From Chitinivorax tropicus (lineage in GTDB: Bacteria; Pseudomonadota; Gammaproteobacteria; Burkholderiales; SCOH01), in contig NZ_JACHHY010000010.1 in the NCBI RefSeq assembly GCF_014202905.1, forward strand, positions 91,460 to 155,459: a DNA stretch of 64,000 nucleotides, in the 5' to 3' direction. Below are positions 24,974-33,724 of the stretch, piece after piece; within the stretch, counting starts at the first letter, position 1; the number at the start of each line of letters is the position of its first letter. The notes beneath the pieces are model-generated. The model did not search any database, was not told where the DNA came from, and worked only from the letters and a program-made list of their open reading frames with translations. A program made the translations under genes and the position numbers.

Positions 24974-27664
24974 ATGCGCGAACATCCCGCCCTTGACCCG
25001 CTCGATGCTGCCCTGCAACACAGTCGATATCTGCAACGACTGAATACCGCCACCCCGGACCTGATCACACACGAAGCCGCCGAGGTCATGCACCCTTACG
25101 ACAAGGGCAGTATGAATGCATTCGTCGCAGCCCAGGGCGAGATCGTTGATGATGGCATGTTGAAACGGGTGTTGCGCACATTGCGCAAACGCGTCATGGC
25201 GCGGCTGATCATGCGGGACATCAGCAGGCTTGCCACGCTGGATGAGGTGGTCAAAACCGTGACCAGCCTGGCCGAGATCGGCGTCGAGCAGGCCGCGTGC
25301 CACCACGCACGGTGGCTGCAGCCACAATTCGGTGAGCCGATCGGCGATGAGACGGGCACCGCGCAGCAATTGATTGTCATCGGCATGGGCAAGCTGGGTG
25401 GTAGCGAGTTGAATGTCTCATCCGATATCGACCTGATCTTCGCCTATCCGGAAGACGGCCACACCAACGGCCCGCGCAAGTTGAGCAATCACGAGTTTTT
25501 CACCCGCCTGGGCCGTCTGATCATCGCCACCCTGCACGAGCCGACGGCGGACGGCTTTGTCTTCCGTGTGGATATGCGCCTGCGCCCGTATGGCGATTCC
25601 GGCCCGCTGGCCTCCAGCTTTGCGATGCTGGAGGAGTACCTGCACACCCAGGGGCGGGAATGGGAGCGCTATGCATGGCTGAAAGGCCGCGCCTTGACTG
25701 GCGATGCAGACGGGCTGTGGACCTTGGTCAAGCCTTTCGTCTACCGCAAGTATCTCGATTACGGCGCCTATGCATCGATGCGCAGCCTGCATGGGCAGAT
25801 CCGCCGCGAGGTGGCCCGGCGCGACATGGCGGACAACATCAAACTCGGCCCTGGTGGTATACGCGAGATCGAGTTCATTGCTCAGGTGTTTCAATTGATA
25901 CGCGGGGGCCGTGAACGTGGTCTGCAGATGCGCTCTACCCGCAAAGTGCTGAGCTGGCTGGGCGAACACCGACTGATTCCACCCCATGCCACGCGGGAGC
26001 TGCAGGAGGCCTATGCCTTCCTGCGCAATCTGGAGCATCGTCTGCAATATCTGGACGACGCGCAGACCCAGACCTTGCCCAGCCAGCCGGATGATCGTCG
26101 GCAGATTGCAAGCAGCATGGGTTACAGCGATGTAGAGTCATTTGAAAAGGCGCTGCAATGGCATCGCAGCCGAGTGACCAATCATTTCGAGCATGTCTTC
26201 ACCGCACCACAGCAGGAGGGCGAGCACCCCTTGGATGACCTGTGGCAAGACGATGAATACTCCGAGCAACACACGGCCAAGCTGGCGGAGCTGGGGTATC
26301 AGGAGCCGGACACCATCAAGCAGCTGCTGTCTCAGATGAAGTCATCCACCCGCTACCGGCAGATGCCGGAAAGCAGTCGCCGCCGGTTGGATGCACTGCT
26401 GCCACCGATGATCGAAGTGGCTGCTGGCATGCCCAACCCAGACGGCACATTGACCCGCCTGATCAGGCTGCTGGACGCCATCTTGCGGCGTGAGTCTTAT
26501 CTCGCTTTGCTGAGCGAGCACCCGCAGACCTTGAAACGGCTGGCCAATCTATACAGCGCCAGCCCCTGGGTATCTGATTACCTGACCCGCCACCCGATCC
26601 TGCTGGACGAGCTGCTGGATGCCCGCTTGTTGTATGCAGCGCCGGATTGGGCGCAGACCCGGGCGCGGCTCGCCGCCGAGCTGGATGCCGCCACAGGCGA
26701 TGCCGAGCAGCAGATGGATCTGCTTCGCCACTGCCAACACACGCAGCTGTTCCGACTGGTGGCGCAGGATCTGGCCGGACTGCTACCGTTGGAGACACTG
26801 TCGGATCACCTCTCCGACCTGGCCGATATGATTCTGGCGGAGGTGGTGCGCTGCTGCTGGCAGGCGCTGCCAGGCAAACACCGCGACAATCCGCTGTTTG
26901 CCATCATCGGCTATGGCAAGCTGGGGGGGAAGGAGCTGGGCTATGCATCCGACCTCGATCTGATCTTTCTATACGAGGACGATCACGACAACGCCGGAGA
27001 GAATTACGCCAAGCTGGCACGTCGCATCGGCACCTGGCTCAGCACCGCCACCCCGGCTGGCACATTGTATGAGATCGACTTGCGGCTACGCCCCAATGGC
27101 GAGAGTGGGCTGATGGTCACCACCATCGAAGGATTCGCCGCTTATCAGCATCAGCACGCCTGGGTATGGGAGCACCAAGCCCTGACCCGCGCACGTTTTT
27201 GTGCAGGCGAGCCCAGCATCGGCGCCCAATTCGAGCAGATCCGCCAACAGGTGCTGATGAAGCAACGTGACCTGAACCAATTGCGCCAGGAGGTGTATGC
27301 AATGCGCCACAAAATGCTGGAAAACCGCTTGGGCAGCCGCGAAGGCTTTGATCTCAAGCATGGGCGTGGCGGCATCATCGATGTGGAGTTCATTGTGCAA
27401 TATCTGGTGCTTGCGCACGCGGCCCACCACCCCAAGCTGACCGGCAACAAAGGCAATCTCGCCCTACTCGGCTTCGCCGCTGAAGCGGGGCTGCTCAGTG
27501 CTGCGGATGCACAGGCCGCGCAGCAGGCCTACCGCGAGTATCGACGGCTGCAGCATGCGCAGCGCCTGGATGGCCGCAAGCGCTACATCGTCGATGAAAT
27601 CGCGATCACCCCACACATTCAGACTGTGATGACGATCTGGCGGCAGGTGTTTGGCCAGGATTGA
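24974..27664 (+). CDS. glnE: bifunctional glutamine synthetase adenylyltransferase / deadenylylase
   Basis: The 896-residue GlnE adds AMP to, and removes it from, glutamine synthetase in response to PII, matching ammonia assimilation to nitrogen supply. Two nucleotidyltransferase domains are evident, each with the G-x-G-K-LGG and D-x-D metal motif: MGKLGGSELNVSSDIDLIF near residue 140 (deadenylylase) and YGKLGGKELGYASDLDLIF near residue 650 (adenylyltransferase). Each is followed by the companion LRLRP-type segment, and a helical GlnD-PII-uridylylase-like domain follows each. The length is a little under the usual 920-950. It stands alone, convergent with an FAD oxidase. Confidence 0.96.
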   Translation: MREHPALDPLDAALQHSRYLQRLNTATPDLITHEAAEVMHPYDKGSMNAFVAAQGEIVDDGMLKRVLRTLRKRVMARLIMRDISRLATLDEVVKTVTSLAEIGVEQAACHHARWLQPQFGEPIGDETGTAQQLIVIGMGKLGGSELNVSSDIDLIFAYPEDGHTNGPRKLSNHEFFTRLGRLIIATLHEPTADGFVFRVDMRLRPYGDSGPLASSFAMLEEYLHTQGREWERYAWLKGRALTGDADGLWTLVKPFVYRKYLDYGAYASMRSLHGQIRREVARRDMADNIKLGPGGIREIEFIAQVFQLIRGGRERGLQMRSTRKVLSWLGEHRLIPPHATRELQEAYAFLRNLEHRLQYLDDAQTQTLPSQPDDRRQIASSMGYSDVESFEKALQWHRSRVTNHFEHVFTAPQQEGEHPLDDLWQDDEYSEQHTAKLAELGYQEPDTIKQLLSQMKSSTRYRQMPESSRRRLDALLPPMIEVAAGMPNPDGTLTRLIRLLDAILRRESYLALLSEHPQTLKRLANLYSASPWVSDYLTRHPILLDELLDARLLYAAPDWAQTRARLAAELDAATGDAEQQMDLLRHCQHTQLFRLVAQDLAGLLPLETLSDHLSDLADMILAEVVRCCWQALPGKHRDNPLFAIIGYGKLGGKELGYASDLDLIFLYEDDHDNAGENYAKLARRIGTWLSTATPAGTLYEIDLRLRPNGESGLMVTTIEGFAAYQHQHAWVWEHQALTRARFCAGEPSIGAQFEQIRQQVLMKQRDLNQLRQEVYAMRHKMLENRLGSREGFDLKHGRGGIIDVEFIVQYLVLAHAAHHPKLTGNKGNLALLGFAAEAGLLSAADAQAAQQAYREYRRLQHAQRLDGRKRYIVDEIAITPHIQTVMTIWRQVFGQD

Positions 27665-27710
27665 CCAAGGCGGCGACGTGCCGCTGTCAACCCCGGCCAA
27701 GGCTGAGTCT

Positions 27711-29096
27711 TTACAACAATTTACCTGGGTTCATGATCCCCTTTGGATCAAACACCTGCTTGATACCCCGCATCAAGGCGATTTCCGCCGCCGTGCGGGT
27801 GTAACCCAGATAGGGTTGTTTGGTCAGCCCCACCCCATGCTCAGCGGAAATGCTGCCCTGATGCTGGCGGACCAGGTCGAACACCCATTGATTGACCTGC
27901 TGGCAACGGCTGACAAAATCAGCCATCGCCAACTCATCCGGCTTCAATACATTGATATGCAGGTTGCCATCACCGATATGGCCAAACCAGACCACTTCGA
28001 AATCCGGATACTCGCGTGCCAACACCGCATCCAGCGCCTGCATGAACGGCGGCACATTGGCAATGGTGATGGCAATGTCGTTTTTGTAAGGTTTCTTCGG
28101 GGCGATCGACTCGCTGATGTCTTCACGCAACCGCCACAGGGCCTGCGCCTGTGCATCGGACTGACTGATTACGCCATCCACGACCCAACCCTGTTCGACT
28201 GCTTTTTCAAACAGCTGCAAAGCCAGCTCCTGCTCGGTTACACCCTGATTTTCGAACTCCAGCAACACATAATAGGGACTTTCGCTCTCAAAGGGGCGCT
28301 GCACATGGCCTCTGGTCAATACATGCTTCAAGGCCTTTTCAGAGAAGAACTCAAATGCAGTCAAATCCAGCTGGTGTCGGCAGGTGTTGAATACCTGCAT
28401 GATGCCCTGCAGCTCTGGCACCGCCAATACCATGACAGACAGCGCCTTGGGAGCACGGGTCAATTTGATGGTAGCCTCGACGATCAAGCCCAGCGTGCCT
28501 TCCGAGCCGATGAACAGGTGGCGCAGGTCATAGCCGGTGGCATTTTTGATCAGGCCATTGTTCAACGACAGGATTTCGCCCGTACCCGTAACCACTTTGA
28601 GCCCGACCACCCAATCACGGAACAGGCCATAACGAACCACCTTGATGCCCCCGGCGTTGGTTGCAATATTCCCGCCCACCCGGCTGGAGCCCCGCGACGC
28701 GAAATCGACCGGAAAGTACAGCCCCTGCTCTTGGGCGAATTGCTGCAGCCGCTCGGTGATCACTCCCGCTTCGCAAACGACAGTACGGTCGATCGGATTG
28801 AAGTCCCGCAAGGCTTCCATGCGATCAAACGACACCACCACCTCGCCCTGGCTGGCCACCGCACCGCCAGACAGGCCGGTGCGTCCGCCAGAGGGCACCA
28901 ATGCGATCTGATGCTGATTGGCCAGCCGCACCAACGCCTGGACTTCCTCGATACATTTGGGAAAGACGACCGCACTGGGTGCAGGTTGGTAGATACGCGT
29001 CCAGTCCAGGCCATAGTGCGCCAGGGTGTCGGCATCGGTGCGCACGCGTTGATCGGTAAACAGCAGCTCAAGGGCGGGAATCAGCGAAAAACTCAT
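27711..29096 (-). CDS. FAD-linked oxidase (GlcD/D-2-hydroxyacid dehydrogenase family)
   Basis: The 461-residue protein has an N-terminal FAD_binding_4 domain (VPSGGRTGLSGGAV, then NATGYDLRHLFIGSEGTLG) and a C-terminal FAD-oxidase domain with the metal-binding H-x-GDGNLH (GHIGDGNLHINV) and the ending SISAEHGVGLTK. Members oxidise D-lactate, glycolate or D-2-hydroxyglutarate and pass electrons to quinone or another acceptor. No GlcE/GlcF partners are nearby, so a stand-alone D-lactate or D-2-hydroxyglutarate dehydrogenase is more likely than glycolate oxidase. The start is uncertain: ATG at 29096 gives the usual N-terminus, and ATG at 29141 would add 15 residues. It is convergent with glnE. Confidence 0.88.
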   Translation of the reverse strand: MSFSLIPALELLFTDQRVRTDADTLAHYGLDWTRIYQPAPSAVVFPKCIEEVQALVRLANQHQIALVPSGGRTGLSGGAVASQGEVVVSFDRMEALRDFNPIDRTVVCEAGVITERLQQFAQEQGLYFPVDFASRGSSRVGGNIATNAGGIKVVRYGLFRDWVVGLKVVTGTGEILSLNNGLIKNATGYDLRHLFIGSEGTLGLIVEATIKLTRAPKALSVMVLAVPELQGIMQVFNTCRHQLDLTAFEFFSEKALKHVLTRGHVQRPFESESPYYVLLEFENQGVTEQELALQLFEKAVEQGWVVDGVISQSDAQAQALWRLREDISESIAPKKPYKNDIAITIANVPPFMQALDAVLAREYPDFEVVWFGHIGDGNLHINVLKPDELAMADFVSRCQQVNQWVFDLVRQHQGSISAEHGVGLTKQPYLGYTRTAAEIALMRGIKQVFDPKGIMNPGKLL

Positions 29097-29304
29097 GGTG
29101 TTGTCGTCTATCGTGTTTGTGATCGGGAACAGCGGCGACATGATATCCCAACACGCCCATCCGGTTTTGCCACCGAACCGCGATGCGGTTCAGTATGACG
29201 CGATATCGACACGACAAGTACCCGCACTCGGGGCGGGCAAGTGAGCTGATCCGGCAGCCGCCGCCATCTCGCATGGTATTGCAGGATAGTCCTTGAGCGC
29301 TCAG

Positions 29305-31506
29305 TCAGATTGGGTTGCCAAACACCCGGTTGCGGCCATTCTTCTTGGCGGAATACAGCGCTTGATCTGCACCATACATCAAAAAACCTTCCGCCGTGGC
29401 CTCGCTAGGTACCGTCGCGGCCACGCCCAGGCTCAGTGTGACATGATCGGCCACACTGGAGCTGGCATGGGGAATCCGCAACGCGCTGATCGCTTTCAGC
29501 ATGCCCTCTGCGATGAAGATGCCGCCCGCCAGCGTGGTATTGGGCAGCAGGATGACAAACTCTTCGCCGCCATACCGGGCGAGCAGATCACCCGGGCGAT
29601 GCAGCTGGCCTTGTAACGCTGTCGCGATTTTCCGCAGGCACTCGTCGCCCGCCTGGTGTCCATAGTAATCGTTGTACAGCTTGAAGAAATCGACATCAGC
29701 AAAGATCAGCGCCATGGGCTCCCGATGGCGGATCGCCCGACGCCACTCATGGGCCAGGTAGTCATCAAAATAGCGCCGATTGGCAATACCGGTCATGCCG
29801 TCCTGATTGGCTTGGCGTAAGAGCTCCGTATTGGCCTGACGCAGCTGCTGGTTCACATTTTCGGTCTCGCGCCGAGAGGCCTCCAGCTGTTCCAGAGCCC
29901 GCTTGAGCTGATCTTCCGCCACCTTCCGGCCAGTGATGTTGCGACCGATATAGGCCGCACCACACACCTCGCCAGCTTCATCGCGAATCGGGCAATAATT
30001 GACCTCGAAATATTCATCCCCTTTGCCGGGGGCTTTCCAGGACTGGGTATCGGCAAAGGTTTCGCCAGTCAGCGCCCGACGCCAGTTGGTGAAGGCGCGG
30101 GCCATGGCCTCGGGCTGATCGACCAGACTGGCCAACAGATTCATTCCCAACGACACTGGCAGCCCATAATTGAATTCAAACACCTGCCTGAAGGCCGTGT
30201 TGTAAGCGATCAACCGGCACTCTCGGTCCAACGCTGCGATCAAGTCATTGGTGCCTTCGATGATGCCGAACAACCGCATATGCAACAGCCGCAGCGCCGC
30301 GACCGACTCCCGGAATTCCTTTTCCATCTGTTTGCGCAGCGAGATATCTCGTAGCGATACCAGCAATAGATTCCGACCGTCATGGCGTATGGCGCTGAAC
30401 AAGGCCTCGGCTTGCAAGACCGTGCCCACATGGGTGGTGCGCGACACCTCCAGCATCACCGCCTCACCACGGCTTACCCGCCGGTAGATATCCTCCAGCC
30501 CGACCGCACTCAGATCCTTGCCAGGTGCGCCGATCAATTGATCGAACTGATTCCCCACCAGCCAACCACGGTTGGTGCCCATATGCTCGCAAGCGTGTTG
30601 ATTGACATCGACGATGCGCCCACTGTTGTCCACCAGAAAGAACTCATCACGAGCCAGATCAAACAGAGTCCGCAGGCGTTCAGATTCGCGTAGGGCATCC
30701 TCAGCCATGCGACGGCTGGTGATGTCACGCGTCACCAGCACGAAGCCACGCTCCAGCTCGGCCTCACGCTCAAAAGCCCGCCCGAAGATCTCGACCCACA
30801 GGTAATCGCCGTTATGGCACAACAGGCGACACTGCAAGGTCGCGCCTTCTGGGTGGGCGACCAGCCCGGCCAGGGTCTGTAAGGCAATGGCATGATCGTC
30901 CGGATGGATCAGATCCTGTGGCAATTTGCCCAGCAGCTCTGATTGATGAAAGCCCAGCATGGCGTAACAAGCGGGTGAGACATATTCGATCCGACCATCC
31001 TCTGCATGCTCGGAGATCACATCCCTGGCCTGCTCGGTCAGCACACGGAACTGCCGCTCGCTATGCATCAATGCCTGTCGCTCGGCCAGCTGGCTGGTCT
31101 CATCACGGATGAGCACCCACCTCAGCTCGTCCTGCCCAGGCACTTCACTCACGGAAAATCGGACGCGCCGCCGCTGCCCTGATGAGGTCAGCAACTCGCC
31201 CAGCAAAGTTGCCTCGGTGGCGGCACCCAGCAACCGCAGGGTTTCAGGGGAGCAGAAATCACGGATGGCGCGATCCGACAAGATGGCAGGATCATCAAAC
31301 CCAAGCAGACCAGCCAGCGAGGCGTTGACATACCGGATATGCCCCGCGCGATCCAGCACCATGACCGCTTCGCACGACGCGTCGAACCACACAGGCCATT
31401 TTGCACGCTCGCGAGCCTGCTTGCGCCGCCACCAACCGATCACCTTGCGCTCCCCTCCCGTAGATACCACCAACCCGGCCCACCCTTGGCCGGTCGTATG
31501 GCCCAT
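29305..31506 (-). CDS. multi-PAS diguanylate cyclase
   Basis: The 733-residue protein has four PAS/PAC-type sensory regions (about 40-140, 150-270, 275-390 and 400-530), a coiled-coil linker (about 530-565) and a C-terminal GGDEF domain with the active motif RYGGEEF. An inhibitory-site R-x-x-D (RPGD) lies five residues before it, so the enzyme should make cyclic di-GMP and be product-inhibited. No membrane helices are seen, so the input is cytoplasmic. It stands alone on the minus strand with about 200 bp to the FAD oxidase downstream of it. The ligand of the PAS domains cannot be inferred. Confidence 0.93.
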   Translation of the reverse strand: MGHTTGQGWAGLVVSTGGERKVIGWWRRKQARERAKWPVWFDASCEAVMVLDRAGHIRYVNASLAGLLGFDDPAILSDRAIRDFCSPETLRLLGAATEATLLGELLTSSGQRRRVRFSVSEVPGQDELRWVLIRDETSQLAERQALMHSERQFRVLTEQARDVISEHAEDGRIEYVSPACYAMLGFHQSELLGKLPQDLIHPDDHAIALQTLAGLVAHPEGATLQCRLLCHNGDYLWVEIFGRAFEREAELERGFVLVTRDITSRRMAEDALRESERLRTLFDLARDEFFLVDNSGRIVDVNQHACEHMGTNRGWLVGNQFDQLIGAPGKDLSAVGLEDIYRRVSRGEAVMLEVSRTTHVGTVLQAEALFSAIRHDGRNLLLVSLRDISLRKQMEKEFRESVAALRLLHMRLFGIIEGTNDLIAALDRECRLIAYNTAFRQVFEFNYGLPVSLGMNLLASLVDQPEAMARAFTNWRRALTGETFADTQSWKAPGKGDEYFEVNYCPIRDEAGEVCGAAYIGRNITGRKVAEDQLKRALEQLEASRRETENVNQQLRQANTELLRQANQDGMTGIANRRYFDDYLAHEWRRAIRHREPMALIFADVDFFKLYNDYYGHQAGDECLRKIATALQGQLHRPGDLLARYGGEEFVILLPNTTLAGGIFIAEGMLKAISALRIPHASSSVADHVTLSLGVAATVPSEATAEGFLMYGADQALYSAKKNGRNRVFGNPI

Positions 31507-31770
31507 CTGATCTTGTTTTATTCTGACCCTGTCGATATCGTGCTGAGGCGGGCAACGCAGCCATGTCCACAGAATCTAGATGTGGTATAGCACGTACACC
31601 ACACACCGCGCCATGCGCTTCACCGCATAAGCAAAACGATTCCACAATGCTACACTAACCAGCCTCACACTCGGCATCCAACTGATTGAACACCTGCCAT
31701 CGAACATGTCGAAAGCCGCTCCAGGACGGCGCAGCAACGTGGATTATGCCATCGCACTATAGGAAATAGA

Positions 31771-32028
31771 ATGTTTTGGATCAGAAAAACAGCAGGTTTA
31801 CCCAGAATGGTCTTATCATGCGCCGCCCTGCTGACTTGCGCGCAAGCATATGCCCAAGCTGATCACACCACCGATGCCAGCGGGTTATGGTGGGTTGGTG
31901 GCATCGCCTTGCTGATGATATTAGGCCCATTGATCACATTGAAGATGACCAGCCGCCAGCCCCCACCCACCAGACGTGACTCATCGACCACCACCAACCC
32001 GAGAGATGGCCACCACCCACCACCCTGA
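31771..32028 (+). CDS. small hypothetical protein with signal peptide and one membrane helix
   Basis: I do not recognise this 85-residue protein. It begins with a Sec signal-like segment (residues 1-29, ending AQAYAQA), followed by a short loop, one hydrophobic helix (WWVGGIALLMILGPLITL) and a Pro/Thr/Arg-rich tail. A good ribosome site (AGGAAAT) lies 6 bases before the ATG, supporting translation. It is flanked by long non-coding stretches and stands alone. Its topology suggests a small inner-membrane protein with a cytoplasmic tail. Confidence 0.6.
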   Translation: MFWIRKTAGLPRMVLSCAALLTCAQAYAQADHTTDASGLWWVGGIALLMILGPLITLKMTSRQPPPTRRDSSTTTNPRDGHHPPP

Positions 32029-32408
32029 GCCGCTGCCGGCAACGCACCAGACAGCCACCCAGCACCAAACGCCACTCCATTCTCCCCTCCCCCCCCACTA
32101 CAAACCGATGCATCAGGTGCGCAACAAAGCCTGCATTTTCTGAAATTTTTCTTCTTTATCCTATTGTTGACCCAGATATATCGAACAGGCGACGAATTGC
32201 GAGCGGATTTGCAGCTTATTCATTGAATACAATGTAAATATACAGGCCATCCGAATGCAATCAGCCATCAAATCCACTAGGCCAACACCTGACACCCGTA
32301 GCAAAGCTACATGCCATGTAGAAATCAGCGGCCAGATCATGCGCCCAGCATGTCGCAGCGCAGCATCACACTTGCTTGACAGCCTTGACACTTCTCACGA
32401 AAACTACC

Positions 32409-32434
32409 GCAAACGATTGCGCAAACGTTTGCGC
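32409..32434. promoter_or_regulatory. LacI-type (RbsR) operator, tandem
   Basis: GCGCAAACGTTTGCGC (32419-32434) is a perfect 16-bp palindrome centred on CG, the hallmark of LacI-family operators. A second, imperfect copy, GCAAACGATTGC (32409-32420), abuts it. They lie about 130 bp before rbsB, and the operon encodes its own LacI-family regulator, so RbsR is the expected ligand; ribose or a phosphorylated form would release it. Confidence 0.8.
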
Positions 32435-32457
32435 ATGCATATTTACAAAAATACACT
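32429..32457 (+). promoter_or_regulatory. candidate rbs operon promoter
   Basis: TTGCGC (32429-32434) and TACACT (32452-32457) are separated by 17 bp. The -35 box is part of the operator palindrome, so bound repressor would block polymerase. Each box matches four of six consensus bases, so this is a moderate prediction. Confidence 0.4.
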
Positions 32458-32563
32458 GGTAAACCCTTATCAGTTTGTCGTTTGCAACTGCACATCGGCG
32501 CACTCGATTCAGCTGTGTCAATGCGTCGATCCCCAATAAACCCGCCGTCCCTAGGAGATTTGG

Positions 32564-33514
32564 ATGACCACCCGCCGTCACACCCTGAAGCTGCTCGCAC
32601 TGGCCGTCGCCGTCGGTGCCTTACCATTCCAGCATGCCAGCGCCGCCGGCAATGCCAAGCCTAAAGTCGCACTGGTCATGAAGTCATTGGCCAATGAATT
32701 CTTCCGCACCATGGAAGATGGCGCCAAGGCGCACCAGAAGCAGAATGCAGCAAAGTATGACCTGGTCGCCAACGGCATCAAGGACGAAACCGACACCGCA
32801 GGGCAGATCAAGATCGTTGAACAGATGATTGCGCAGCGCGTGGACGCTATCGTGATCGCCCCAGCGGACTCGAAGGCGCTGGTACCCGCCATGAAAAATG
32901 CCATCGACAAGGGCATTCTGGTGGTGAACATCGACAACCGTTTCGATGGGGCTGCTCTGAAAGAGAAGAACATCAGCGTGCCCTTTGTCGGCCCGGATAA
33001 CCGCGCTGGCGCGAAACTGGTGGGCGACCACTTGGCCAAGCAATTGAAGAGTGGCGACAAAGTCGGCGTCATCGAAGGTGTTTCGACCACGTTCAATGCA
33101 CAACAGCGCACGCTGGGCTTCCAGGATGCGATGAAAGCTGCCGGGGTGCAGGTGGTCTCGGTGCAGTCTGGCCAATGGGAAATCGAGAAGGGCAATACGG
33201 TCGCCGCTGCCATGCTGCGCGAGTACCCTGATCTGAAGGCCCTGCTGTGCGGCAACGACAACATGGCACTGGGTGCGGTGGCGGCGGTCAAATCAGCTGG
33301 CAAGACCGACAAGGTCAAGATCGTCGGCTACGACAACATCTCTGCCGTCAAGCCGATGCTGGCCAATGGCCGCATCGTGGCCACTGCGGATCAATACGCG
33401 GCCAAGCAGGCGGTGTTCGGCATCGAGACTGCGCTCAAGGCCCTGGCAGACAAAACACCTCAGCAGTCATTGCCGGCATCGGTTCAAACAGCTGTCGATC
33501 TGGTCACCAAGTAA
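32564..33514 (+). CDS. rbsB: ribose ABC transporter periplasmic binding protein
   Basis: The 316-residue protein is a type I sugar-binding protein of the ribose/galactose family. A Tat-like or Sec signal peptide (MTTRRHTLKLLALAVAVGALP... ASA) precedes the mature part at about residue 28. Family landmarks are ANEFFRTMEDGA, IVIAPADSKALVPAM and LLCGNDNMALGA. It captures ribose in the periplasm and delivers it to RbsC. The ribosome site GGAG lies 9 bases before the ATG. It is first in the operon and is followed by a hairpin that could raise its level relative to rbsA and rbsC. Confidence 0.93.
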   Translation: MTTRRHTLKLLALAVAVGALPFQHASAAGNAKPKVALVMKSLANEFFRTMEDGAKAHQKQNAAKYDLVANGIKDETDTAGQIKIVEQMIAQRVDAIVIAPADSKALVPAMKNAIDKGILVVNIDNRFDGAALKEKNISVPFVGPDNRAGAKLVGDHLAKQLKSGDKVGVIEGVSTTFNAQQRTLGFQDAMKAAGVQVVSVQSGQWEIEKGNTVAAAMLREYPDLKALLCGNDNMALGAVAAVKSAGKTDKVKIVGYDNISAVKPMLANGRIVATADQYAAKQAVFGIETALKALADKTPQQSLPASVQTAVDLVTK

Positions 33515-33552
33515 TGATCGGATCGATCGGTGCTTGATGGATGATCAAGCAG

Positions 33553-33588
33553 TCAGGCAGGTGGCATTGCTACCTGCCTGATCGTTTT
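33553..33588 (+). terminator. intra-operon hairpin between rbsB and rbsA (attenuator)
   Basis: TCAGGCAGGT (33553-33562) pairs with ACCTGCCTGA (33572-33581) across a 9-nt loop, followed by TCGTTTT. Sitting between rbsB and rbsA, it is likely a partial terminator or an RNA-stabilising hairpin that favours rbsB. A second GC-rich inverted repeat (CCGCGCC/GGGCGCGG, about 33592-33606) follows. Confidence 0.65.
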
Positions 33589-33724
33589 ACTCCGCGCCGG
33601 GCGCGGAATATGTCTTCAAGCTGATGCGGTGCAGGTTTTGCGCAGGCTGGCCCAGCCATGCCACCACCGCACAGGCAATACCCCTGGGCCAGCCTGGCTG
33701 GCCGTCACACCCACAGGAGAGGCC

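Larger units (their letters stand above)
32029..32563. other. long intergenic region carrying the rbs control elements
   Basis: Of these 535 bp, the left 300 show no gene or clear structure beyond a pyrimidine-rich run near 32085-32098. The right part holds two TTGACA hexamers (32376-32381 and 32385-32390) without good -10 boxes, the LacI-type operator pair (32409-32434) and a better-spaced promoter (32429-32457). The rbsB ribosome site is at 32551-32554. Confidence 0.55.

Noticed and set aside
27651..29198. 515-codon open frame opposite the FAD oxidase
   Set aside because: It is an antisense artefact: the minus strand encodes a full-length, motif-complete FAD oxidase.
32376..32413. TTGACA hexamers as the rbs -35 boxes
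   Set aside because: Neither has a -10-like hexamer 16-18 bp downstream; the weaker but properly spaced pair at 32429-32457 was preferred.
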